This document shows, piece after piece, positions 54,000 to 64,000 of a DNA stretch of 64,000 nt (position 1 is its first letter; every line of letters starts with the position of its first letter). This DNA is from Gnetum montanum (lineage: Eukaryota; Streptophyta; Gnetopsida; Gnetales; Gnetaceae): positions 1,275,422 through 1,339,421 of the forward strand of contig MNCI01030123.1 of the NCBI GenBank assembly GCA_015680685.1. The letters are read 5' to 3'. Both the position numbers and the translations under genes were made by a program. Below the pieces are notes generated by a model. It made no database searches. It was not told the origin of the DNA and worked only from the letters and a program-made list of their open reading frames with translations.

Positions 54000-56560
54000 C
54001 TCAATGTAGCTCACATTCCAGGTAGTGGAGGCTCTTCCATCGGTTGCTTCCCTTTGTCATTAAGCTTTTTGAATTGGTATTTGTTAAGGAGTACCCAAAG
54101 CTTTTCTTCCTTTATCATTGGGTCATATACCATTCATGCTTGTTGAGTAATGTTAGAGGGAGTGAGTACATCCCATGGACATGACAGTTGTGAAAACATT
54201 TTGTTGGCATTTATGTACGAAGCTACAATATACCATCTCTCTTCCTCAAAATATCTAGCCATCTTTCTTAGCTCTTGATAATCTAAAATATGATGTGCCA
54301 AGTTTGTTGCTACATCTTTCTAACCATGGTAGCTAGCTTTAACAATCTCGAGTTCAAAGTTATGCCATATAGTTTTTGAAATGCATCCCTTTCAATTAGC
54401 AAACTCCTTCTCATACATTACATAGACTGTTACTACCTACTGCTCTAACTTGTTCCAAGGCCTACCTATTGTTAACATGACCACGTTAGCATAATGAAAG
54501 TTTGCTAACCCCATGTATTCCATCAAGTCCTCTATTTGTAGGTCTTTATTTTTCAACTTGGCTTGGTGGACATGAGCAAGGCTGTCAAGAATTGGCTGCT
54601 AATATGGATTTTGGGAAAAGATGAAACTAATTTTGGCCTTTGTCATCTGGATTCCTTTTTCATTAATTTTTTAATACATGCCCACTTGGTCTTTGAAATT
54701 CTCTTTGAGTCACTCATGCTTCTTGGCCTCATTCTACCATGTGTTGTTTTCTATTGTTGATTTTTGATGAATAGCACAAACTTCTTCCATTGATAGGGTT
54801 CTATTTTCTTAGGCCAAGTGATTCATATCTTGGTTGATGCAGACCAATTGTTCTTGAAATTGCTGGATGCTCTTCTCAAGAATATTCTTCTACCTTTTGA
54901 TGTTTGTCAACTGAGCATTGTCAGTAGCTAATTGTTTATTTTCTTCTTGTACGGTTGTGAAAGATTTAGCATGTGAATACATTTGTGCCTTAGTAATAGA
55001 TGCATTCCACACTACCTTCTCCTTCTCTTTATCCATTCTTATGTTATGGTCAATCAATCACCTCACGTGGTCAATTGTAGATTGATCTAGTTGGTCTAAT
55101 GCTATGAATTACATCAGGTATCTTCTTTAAGATTTTAGGATGACTAACTTCTCTTGCAATTACTATACCTTGTTTTCTACATGCTCAACCTTGGTTTTAG
55201 CCATGACCAACTTTCCTTTTTATGGCTATCAAATTAGACTAGACTGTAGTGATATCATTGAGAATATCAAAAAGATTTTGTATCACTTAACCTGTTTGTA
55301 GTAGTCTTTCCAGAATATCTTTGTGCTCCATAGGAGTCATTGAGATCCCAACAAGCATTTGAGCATCTTTTTCTCTAGAGATATTAGTCGGTGGTACAAT
55401 AGGTGTATTAAAGGATTCCTTGATGTGATCAGTGATGACCTCCACAACTCTTATTGCATCCTGGTGCTGCATGATCACAACAGTGACACCTTCACTAGTT
55501 TTAAGTATGATTTGGAATGATGCAGCATTCCCAAATATTTGTTACATCCAATCATCCTCTCCTCCTACTTAGAGTGATACTTGCTCACTAGCTAGGTCTA
55601 TGGATACTATGGGCCTTGCGAAGCTCTCTCTTACTTTATACAAATTAGCCCCTTGTCTTGTTCACCAACTTATTGTTTTTGCAATCTACTACAGATGGCT
55701 CATGGACAATTTGTAGTCATGCGACAATGCTATATCTTGTTGTTGTTGTTGCTATTGCAGCTACTATTTAGCTTGTTGTTGATTGCTAGATCATGTTTGT
55801 TGTTGCTAACTAGTAGCTGGAATGCTATTGGTGAGGGTGGTACTTGTAGCCCCTTTGATGCCTATTAGTTTTTCTACTTGATTCTTCTTTGGTGGCATCA
55901 ACTTGAACATTTCTGCATAAGAAGCATTCTAGGCCTTCCTAGGAATGTCATTGGTGTACCCTAGGATTCTAGCTTACTTGCACAACCTCCTAATGAGGCA
56001 AGGAAATGGAATTATTAGCTTCCCTACCTTCTTTTCTTGAAACTGCCTTTGAATCTTGAGGAAGAATAGATGGGTAATGTTAGCATTAAATTTTCCCATC
56101 AGAATGGCATGTCCTCTAGTCATATATGTGAATGTCCTATTGAGCCTTTTTGTCAGAAATAAGTGGTAGATGCCAATTTTAAGGTATATCTTTTCCTCAG
56201 CTATGAGCTCACTGTAATCTTTATCTTCTTTACCATATGGCCTATGCAACCACAACCTTTTAACATTAGTATTAGATCTTGTTGAAATCTATGCGACATT
56301 TACCCCTTCATTTGGAATGTTAAGGGCATTGGTGATTGCCTTCACTAAGTAAGGCATAGAGACTCCTTTGACTTTGATTGTAGCACCAACTTGTTTATTC
56401 TACCAGAATTGGTATGTTTCTCTTAAGTACCACTCACCACTATTGGATAGTATGGGCCATAAACGAGATGCTTGGAGTTGCATCTTTATTTCTTTTGGAA
56501 AACATTTCCATGAAAGGACCAAAGTTTTGTTCCATAATGACTATGGACATGATGGACTTT
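54000..56560 (-). pseudogene. Third ORF of the second Athila-like element (plant transposon protein-like)
   Basis: Broken minus-strand ORF between integrase and 3' LTR, the place of the env-like gene in Athila elements. The clearest part, 56530-55960, reads GVSMPYLVKAITNALNIPNE, KIYLKIGIYHLFLTKRLNRT, FTYMTRGHAILMGKFNANI and KLIIPFPCLIRRLCK. This is the pattern (short H/L...T...R..LL..I..GK..N...FP.LI..LC) of the domain often labelled putative plant transposon protein. Further on come PPKKNQVEKL, a glutamine-rich run (QLQQQQQQDIAL near 55740) and a probable coiled coil (54500-55270). No signal peptide or membrane segment is seen, so envelope function is not supported. Several stops make it dead. 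Confidence 0.6.
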
Positions 56561-57764
56561 TCTTGTATGGTTTAGAGGCATTCTGGTGATAGTGTGAGGC
56601 ATTGTCCCTATTCAAGTACTGATGGAATATTTGCCTCTCTTTGGACTAAGTGCTTAGTGGTAGGAGTTTGTTGATGGATGCTATACGATTGAGCCTCTTG
56701 CTCTATGTGTTCCACTAAGAGAGTTTATTCTCTTGCTTGGCCTCTTCTATAGCCTCTTGGTCTCTTGCTCTTATGTTGGGAAGGTCCTTCAACTATTGGT
56801 CTTTTTGGGACCATATGCAATCAACAAGGGCTTGTAATTATTAAAGTGTTCACATTGGTTCTTAATAGTCTTTCTCTTCCTCATGCCCTTGGTTAGATCA
56901 AGTTCTTATCTTATTATGCTTTCTGAGTTAGAAAATTTTTCAAAAAGAAGCCTCATAAGTGTTATAACATTACTTATGTATGACCTTCCATAGTTATTCT
57001 TTTCTAGCTTATTATGACTTAAAATGATTAGTATGGTCTATTAGGAGAATTAACTAAGCCTTTCTGGCTTAAGTTTGATTAATTAACTATAAGTTTTTAA
57101 TTATTTCTTGTACTTATCCTTTATGGTATCTTCTAGGTGCTAGAAACATTTTGGCTAAAATTTCCTGATGTCAACCCAATGTACCCCACCACGAATAAGT
57201 TGAGTGCTCTGGGATTGGTAGGGTTCAAGAATTTTAAAAATTGAAGCTACGGGGACGATGTTATGGCCTTGGGAAGTTAGTGTGTAAGAACTCTAAAAAA
57301 AAACTACAAAAACTCTCTTGTTGCAAAATGAAGAAGTTAAAAATTTCACTAACTTTCATGTGTATATATACTATTTTCATATGCACAACATTGTAGATGA
57401 TACATCGTAGATACGACATCATAGGCGCTACAATGTCATTGTGAAAAATTTCAAAATTTTCATTGAATTTTTGGGGAAAAAATAAGTCAATTGGAATGTT
57501 TGAAAGATTTGAAGCTTGTTCAAAGGGTCTTGGGTCATTAATGATGCATAGTTTTCAAAAATTTAGCGTTCAAAGTTCATAAAGAAGGAATCTTGGGAAA
57601 TGAAAGTTTACTGGATGGATAGGAGATAGCTTATGAATTTGTGATGTACGGAAAAATTCTTAGATGATATGGAAAGTATTTATTAAGTCTTGATTATTTT
57701 GAAAGGCACAAGATGATGTGGAATTGCTTGTCAAGTATGAAATACAAGAGTTATACAATTGGGT
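56561..57764 (-). promoter_or_regulatory. Leader region upstream of the third ORF with U3-like motif
   Basis: On the minus strand 57443-57391 reads words (ATGATGTCGTATCTACGATG, CATCTACAATG) like those of the same element's LTR U3 (ATGTCATAGATACGATGTCG), followed by TATATATA (57370-57363). The third ORF begins about 800 bp downstream. The segment could be a second promoter copied from U3, or the relic of another LTR. The rest shows nothing recognisable. Confidence 0.4.
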
Positions 57765-58906
57765 CCTCCCCAAAGTAGGCTTTAGCCCTTAGTGCCCTCA
57801 TATAACCACACTTAAAAGTGTCCATAGGCACTCAAGGAGTTGAATCTAAGACATACCTGTGAAGCAAAACGCACATGTTGGTATCACCAAATTGGGAAAA
57901 TAACACTATATTATATAAAACCACAAGTTATGATTAAATGTATAGTAAGGTGAGGTGGATTGTAGAAGGGATTGCTGAAACTGGGACGTGAGGTATCTTA
58001 CCATAGACATAATGGATTCTTATGTGTAATCTTTGGTTTGAGTAATCATTAGCCTTGTTGTCCAAGATTCAAACCAAGTCCAAAACACTTCCAATAACAT
58101 CAAATTGTTTTATCCCTAGGGTTTACAACCATAAGACTACCACTATTGCAAGGAGCATTACCACTTGGGGTTTTGTTCAAGGAAGGAGTTTATTAGTTTC
58201 ACTCTTTATCATTTTTTAGATTTCTAAGAAGTTTCCTACCTTTAGGCATGGGTAACATGTCTTTCTAGTGACATGGTAAGGTAGCACTTATTGTACTCTT
58301 ACTTCCATTTTTAATTAGATCTACAAGGACATAATACATTGTTAGAAATAGGATAGAAGTTACAGTAGCCATCTAAGAGAATCCACAAATTCCCTTGATG
58401 TTACACCCTTTGCATTCCCACTTGGTTTTTAATTCTTTTTTCTAGGCATAATGATCACAAGTTTATTCTTAGTTTTATTATGAGAAGAATGTCATTATGG
58501 TCGTGGTAAGAACCTATTATTATTGGAATGAATAGATGGATGTTGTGGTCTTACTGTATAGGTAATTAGTCCCTTATGATTTGATAATATAGAGACATAT
58601 TTAGCTTATTGGGACTACATCTTGCTTTATTTAATGTGTTTTATTGACAATTCAGAAAAATATGTACAAGTGAGATGAGGAAAAAGTATGAAAAATTATA
58701 AAAGATATCAAGAATTAAAAAGATAAAAAGAATGAAAAATTATCCAAGAATTTGAAAATATCAAAAAATTAAGAAATTATCAAGAAATTGAAAATTATAA
58801 AAGAATAGAAAAATATATCAAGAAAGTAGAAACAAGTAGTGAGAAAGTGAAAAATTTAGAAGTTACCTATGTGTCAGAGTGGATACCCCCATGACTATGA
58901 TTAGGA
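57765..58906 (-). other. Athila-like spacer with conserved block
   Basis: 57765-57840 on the minus strand (GCCTATGGACAC...CTTTGGGGAGGACCCAA) matches 22912-22985 of the first Athila-like element, which ties the two copies to one family. 58620-58860 is an AT-rich AAAATTATAAAAGA-like degenerate repeat. No ORF is recognised. Confidence 0.5.
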
Positions 58907-59640
58907 TTAGTCAACCAGAAAAGCAAATAGGTAGAGGAACTTGGATAGGTTGGTAGAATCCTTAGCCGAGTTGGGATATTCATGGTAAGGTTTAACTTGT
59001 TGGATGTTTACTAAGATAAGCTTGTGTGGGTTAGATGGATGGTGAATGTGCATGGCACTAGATGGGTAAGTTGCTCGAAAATGTATGACCCCTTTCAAAG
59101 TATTTGAAATTTAGCCTTTTGTTGGACATGACTAGGGTTGTAATATAGGACCTTATCACCTGGTTGTATCAACACTTGTCATATTCGTGCATCGTGCCTA
59201 TGCTTGGAGTAATGTTTATGGATCTCATTACTCATAAGTGCTACTAGCCTATTTTCTTCTAATAGGTTAAGATTCATTAAGTGCTCTTTCTCAGTTAAGC
59301 TTAGGTTTAGGTTAAGTTTGTTGGTAGTAGCTAGAGTTTGAAGCTCTACTTGGATTGGTATCATGGGTAATTTACCATAAACTAGATTATAGGGTGAAAA
59401 TCTAATGGGTAGTTTCCACATCATTCTATAAGCCCATAGAGCATAATATAGCTTAGTGCTCCAATCCTTTCTAAATCTATTAATTGTCCTAGTTAATATT
59501 CTGGTAATTTTGTAGTTAGTTACTTTTGCCTGACCATTGGCTTGGGGATGATATGATGTGGTTAGTTTATGGTTCACTCTAAGCTGTTGTTGTAGCAACT
59601 GAAAAATTTAGTCACTGGTACACCAAATCTCTTAGTTGAA
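58907..59640 (-). pseudogene. Second Athila-like element: integrase C-terminal half
   Basis: The minus strand reads KRFGVPVTKFF, then after loss of the second-Asp segment LQQQLRVNHKLTTSYHPQAN and GQAKVTNYKITRILTR, WAYRMMWKLPIRFSPYNLVYG, and finally a C-terminal tail with NIQQVKPYHEYPN. It matches the first copy (LMQRLRVEHKSTTPYHP, YRSTWKLPTGYSPYELVYGK). The DNGTHF region is missing or frameshifted near 59600, so the catalytic triad is broken. It ends at about 59640, where the next element starts. Confidence 0.75.
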
Positions 59641-59653
59641 ATAGCTTTAACCT

Positions 59654-61070
59654 TGAATCCCCAAGGCCTTCAAAAAATTGGATTCAGGGTACCTTGGATA
59701 ATTTGGTAGATCACCCAAGGACTTAGAAAATGCAAAATGGGGATAAAAAAAATGAAAAGATGCAGATCTAAATGTAGATAATGCCAAAAATGAAATGAAT
59801 AAATGAAACTTGCACACAAACTACAAACTTTATTTCATTTAAAATAAAGGGGGTTACAGAATATGTGTAAAAGATGGCTTGATGGAGTAGGGGGTTCACT
59901 TGGATAGGGGGTTCAAAATTCATTTAAGCTAATGTAATTAATTCCATGATCTAGATGCTCTACCACTTTCAATGTTATCAAACCTCTATTGCTTCTTTAG
60001 ATCTGCAGTGCTAGCTATGGTGGGGGGAATGAGAAATGTGACGGATTTTGGGCTACCAATGTAAGCAATGTTGGAATTTTTTATTCCAAAATGCTTAGTG
60101 TAGACACCTGAGATATCACAAATCTCAAGGGGGATATAAGAGGGTAATGAGGCCATAGGGGTTCCATGCTGGAATGCTGCAAGAAGCAGTGTGATTGCAA
60201 AGTATGCAAGTGCTTTTGGTTGCTAGAATACTTAGAATGCCAAGGGGGTATGGCTGCAAAAATTGTGGAACAGGTGTTGGATGCTTGATTTTATAGGATT
60301 TTGGGCCTTGAATCTTGCTGCAAGTTTGGCTACAAAACTGTTGCTAATTGGCTACAAATTTTTGCCATGTTCAGGTTAGATGGGTGTCCAAATTTGGGGG
60401 GTTACTATGTATGGAAAGTGCCATACCCCCATTTCCATTTTGTTTACTAAAAATAGTAATGAGGGCACACCGTCCACACTAGCTTTGTTCTTCTATGCTA
60501 GGTCTTATACCATCCACGCTGGGTGCATGGTCAATGTTGGAGTTAATGGAGTGTTGAAACCTTGTCCATGTTTCTTCTATGTTGGGGAGAAGGTGTGTCA
60601 ATGTTGGGGGGGAGGGGGGAAGAAGGTCATGCCCCCCTCCATGTTGTGCATGCATACCATGCCTTCCACATTGGGAGTAGGTGGGATGTACCCCTCCACG
60701 TTGAAAGTAGATGAGATCTACCCCTCTATGCTGGGGTAGGTGAACTACACCCCCCATCCATGCATTTCTAGTGTAGAAAGTGCTATACCCCTCATAAAAG
60801 CCATCAAATTGCCATTTTTGGCATCCCAAAAGGCATTTTAACTCTCTCTTCGAAGTCTAAATATAGATATTGCATCACTTCTTCCACTTGGGGGATGAGG
60901 CTTTGACCACTTATGAGGCATTTTTTAGCCCCAAAAGCATGAGATATGTGAGATTGCCCCTCATGGGTTACAATATTCATATTTACAGTGGATGTTTACC
61001 TTGAGTTTCATGGGGTGAAGGCTACATGATAAAAAATAATTATAGCATGAAGATTTTGGTGGTTTTTTAA
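59654..61070 (-). mobile_element. Right-edge Tat-type element: 3' LTR
   Basis: The high end is set by similarity to the Tat element: AGATTTTGGTGGTTTTTTAA then TGGCCTCGATTTGTTGGTGC, parallel to AAATTTTGTGGTGTTTTCA then TTGGCCCCTCTTTGTTGATG. It contains repeated ATGTTGG, CCACGTTG and TACCCCTC words near 60430-60770, a weak echo of the GCGTATAC palindromes. The low boundary (TGAATCCCC near 59654) is a guess because no second LTR is in view. Confidence 0.55.
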
Positions 61071-62220
61071 TGGCCTCGATTTGTTGGTGCTTGGAGGATT
61101 GACTTGAGAGGCATTGACAAAGAATACAAAACATCACTATAGGTCCACCACCAACATTCTATTTCTATGCTTGATCCAATCATGTCAAACCAAGCCAAAG
61201 AGTGCTCATGATGATGTAGTAAGGCTATGATGATGAAATGGTAGTGAGGTCACAAGGAAATGGTTTCAAAGGCTAACACTACATTCCAAGTGTTGACATC
61301 ATGGCTGTAGTGTAGCATTGACATGTAGGTTAAACAATTAGACTTGGCACATCATGCTTTGAAGTATGGTTCACTAAAAAAATGCGTTTGATGAACCATC
61401 ACTTTGCTCCAAGGTTATTTTTGGTTATTAGACTCCTCCCTTTGCATGTTCAAAGCCATAGGTTTGTCTTTTGATGTTCATTGGCTATTTGGCTTCTTGA
61501 CAATTTTCTCTTCATTTTTTTGTGGGGTGAAACCTCCATTGGATCTCTTTGTCAAGGCTGGTTTGATGTGATTTTCTTGTTGAATGAATTGTGTTACAAT
61601 CAATGGACTTGGTTTTTCCCATCAAACAAGATGTATTACGTTTAATGGACTTAATGGCTTTTCACTAAATGAGATGTGTTACATTCATGTGGACTTGTAA
61701 GTGGAGCATGATGAAGGGATGTCATGAGGCCATAATGCATGAGTGTTAGCATAGGTTAACATTGTTATCCAAGGTATGCAAAGTTGTCATTAGGTCATAG
61801 GGTTGGGTTCAAGGAGTGATGCTAAAGGGAGGGTAATTATTGTAATACAAACATTCTCAGCAGGGTCAACTCACCAAATTTCATGCATTAAGGTCACATG
61901 GTGACTTACTGTTATGATGAACTACATCTTTGTCGTGACTCCTAGGCTTCACCCTACAAGAACAACTCCAAGAGGATAAGAAAAATCAAGCAAAGGAAGC
62001 ATGCTATAACATTACAATGCATAAGGCCAAAAATGATAAAACCAAGCTACCTAGGTCACTAATGTTGCTAGTTTAAGGCCATGGAGGGCCAATGCTACCA
62101 ATTTAAGGCCATGGTAGGCCATGGTACTAGTTTAAGATCATAGTGAACCATGGTGCCAATTTAAGGCCTTAACAGGCTATGAAAAGCAAGCTCACTTGAG
62201 AACATGATTGTTGATGTTAT
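61071..62220 (-). other. Right-edge Tat-type element: 3' UTR with tandem repeats
   Basis: After the polypurine-like CGAGGCCA the block GAGAGGCATTGACAAAGAATACAAAACA (61099-61126; GAGAGGCGTTGACAAAG at 27269 in the other) is shared by both Tat elements. 62048-62195 has four units of about 30 bp built on AATTTAAGGCCATGGTAGGC, the same theme as 32160-32500. No ORF. Confidence 0.65.
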
Positions 62221-63590
62221 CTATCAACTACATATAGTATGGCTTTAGATAGGAATGATTGAATTGGTTGGCCAAATCATTCCCATCCATGTATACAATC
62301 ATAAATGCTCCATTGTTGTAGGCTTTGGTGAATAGGAAAGGCCATTCCTAGTTGGTTGAGAATTTATCTACATGCTCGTGGATAGCTTTGAGGACCAAGT
62401 CACATTCCTTGATCTTACACATGGTCAAGTTATGGTGGTGCTGCTATTTTTTCCTCTCTTGATATTGTTCAATGTGAGTAAGCATCCATACCCTTTGCTC
62501 CTCCACCAAGTACAAGTTTGCAGTATGAAAATCCTTACTTTTTTTCATCATTAATGAAGTTAGACAAGGCTACTTAAAGTGATGAGACTTGCAATTTAAG
62601 AGGTAAAATAACTTTAGAATCATAAAATAGGCTATAAGATGTTACAAAAGTTGCCATATGATAGGTTGTATGATAGGCCCAAAGCACATGGACAAGCTTC
62701 TCATGCCATATGTACTTGCTGTTGTTGAGCATCTTGTTGAGTAAGTTGATGATGGCCTTGTTTCTTGCTTCTACTTGTCCATTAGCTTGAGGGTAATAAG
62801 ATGATGAGAAAGAATGCTTCCTGCCTAGGTCATGATAGAAATCCCTTATTTCTTGGCTACTAAACTATAGTTCATTATCTATGACTATGGTTATCGGTAT
62901 GCCAAAATGGGCTACCATGTTGTCTAGGATGAATTTATAGAATTTTTTAGATGTATTATTCCTTAGGAGAATAGCCTCAACCCACTTAGTAAAGTATTTG
63001 GTTACAGTGATGATGAAGCTATATCCTATGGAAGACTTAGGTGATATAGGTCCAATAATATCCAACCTCCATCGTTGAAATGGCCAAGTGATCTGAATGA
63101 GATTGCTATGTTGCTGGCATGTATCACATCTCTTAACCTTTTTTAGGTAGTTTCTTTCTATATAGAACTAGTAGTAACCTAACTATGTAATCTTAGTGAC
63201 CATGGCTCTAGGTCCTATATGTCCTTCACAAACACCCTTATGAACCTGCTCTAGGACTATTCTAGCCTCAATTTTATCTAAACACACTAACAATACATCA
63301 TTGTAGGACCATCAACATAATGTGTTATCAGCTACTAAGACATATTGTTTAGATCATTTACATACAATGTCTTTCTGAGTAGTTGTTAGGCCTTGTGAAG
63401 GCTCACCATGTATAAGGTAAAATTTGGTACCGCCATACCACTCCTTGGCTAGAGTAGTATGAACTATGGCCATAAAGTTATCCTTAGTGCTTTGCATGAT
63501 GGAGATAGCATAGTCCATAGTCAAGGTGGGTAGTTTGCTAAACACATTTGGTGTTACACTAAGGGCTAGCATTGTTGTTGCGTCGGCTAT
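62221..63590 (-). pseudogene. Right-edge Tat-type element: integrase
   Basis: The minus strand reads, from the right, a linker (KEWYGGTKFYLIHGEPSQGL, 63480-63410), the first catalytic Asp region (MDIIGPISPKSSIGYSFIIT), FGIPITIVIDN (second Asp), then with frameshifts the SYYPQANGQ-type block near 62800 and a C-terminus with AFMIVYMDGN near 62300. It parallels 30165-28807. Stops and frameshifts are more frequent than in the other Tat copy, so this one is older. Confidence 0.7.
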
Positions 63591-63963
63591 AGAATTTTAA
63601 TTTTGGGGGTATATGTTGGATGTCAACTTCTATAAATTTTTGTAAAAATTGCTTTCCTAAGTCACAGTAAGGCTGTAAATGTTTGGCTTTACATGCATAA
63701 ACCTTGGTTACTTTGTTAATCACAAGTTGAGAATTTCCTTTGATCATTAAGCACTTGATTCCTAAGTCATACTCCACTATGTTGGTGCATGGAAATTCAA
63801 AGCAATAGGTGAAGGGTTGGATTTGACTATATCGAAGTGTTATGATGGTAGTGACACTAGTTCCATGTGTAGTTGATGCTTTGTCAAAGTGCATGATTAC
63901 CTCATAATCCTTGAGCACTTGGCTAATAGTGTTGATGTGTTTATTAGGAAACTTAGGATTCAT
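63591..63963 (-). pseudogene. Right-edge Tat-type element: second RNase H
   Basis: The minus strand reads YEVIMHFDKASTTHGTSVTT (first Asp), TNIVEYDLGIKCLMIKGNSQ and LVINKVTKVYACKAKHLQPY, parallel to the domain at 30660-30256 (NFDGASTSRGGS, VVQGDSQLVINQV). The second catalytic Asp is changed (KGNSQ for QGDSQ) and the Glu helix is shortened, so it is inactive. The element continues beyond the window. Confidence 0.75.
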
Positions 63964-64000
63964 AGTTGCTTGTGAGGATCATTGAACTTAAAAAGAGGGG

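Noticed and set aside
54000-56560. Retroviral envelope gene
   Set aside because: Position fits an env-like ORF, but no signal peptide, membrane span or cleavage site is visible; the readable words match the plant transposon protein-like domain instead.
60380-60829. Overlapping frames of about 118 codons on both strands
   Set aside because: They lie in the repeat-rich LTR of the right-edge Tat-type element and show no protein family.

Overview
The window is nuclear DNA of a large-genome seed plant. The evidence is low gene density, AT-rich intergenic DNA, nested LTR retrotransposons of the plant Athila and Tat/Ogre type, a decayed endogenous pararetrovirus and tRNA-derived SINEs. A conifer or other gymnosperm fits the style, but the sequence does not fix the species. 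Only one ordinary host gene is visible, a single exon at 12062-12717. Almost everything right of about 14.1 kb is transposon or virus DNA.

Left part (1-14.1 kb): short degenerate tandem repeats, at least three SINE-like units, an internally deleted Ty1/copia remnant (about 1455-2775, minus), a foldback/MITE-like element of 815 bp with TA target duplication (3982-4796), low-complexity minisatellites, and the host exon with a duplicated segment just upstream of its splice acceptor.

Right part (14.1-64 kb): a nest built on an endogenous caulimovirid. Its minus-strand polyprotein (promoter-like region near 14.35 kb, RNase H and RT C-terminus 14.72-16.04 kb, RT N-terminus, protease at 40.0-40.4 kb) is split by (1) an Athila-like element (plus; LTRs 16039-16838 and 23714-24494, pol 18.3-21.8 kb) and (2) a 14.7 kb Tat-type element (minus; 24961-39676, perfect 5-bp target duplication GGCTT). 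A plus-strand movement-protein fragment lies head-to-head with the protease and is cut at 41479 by (3) a second Athila-like element (minus; LTR 41479-42021 plus 53454-53776, a third ORF at 54.0-56.6 kb, integrase 58.9-59.6 kb). Its LTR holds an old solo LTR (42022-53453, target duplication GAAAG) that contains a glycosyltransferase gene fragment. That solo LTR in turn holds (4) a younger 7.9 kb element, 44451-52339. At the right edge (5) another Tat-type element (minus; 59.65 kb to the window end) cuts element 3.

The most interesting object is element 4. It has two LTRs, a primer site, a polypurine tract and one intact 730-codon Gag-protease ORF, but no RT, RNase H or integrase. Its 5' LTR carries 42 near-identical units of a 21-bp satellite where its 3' LTR carries 7 and the older related LTR only one or two, so array expansion can be read step by step. 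Its primer-binding site matches that of the Tat element in the same window, which points to a possible partner supplying the missing enzymes.
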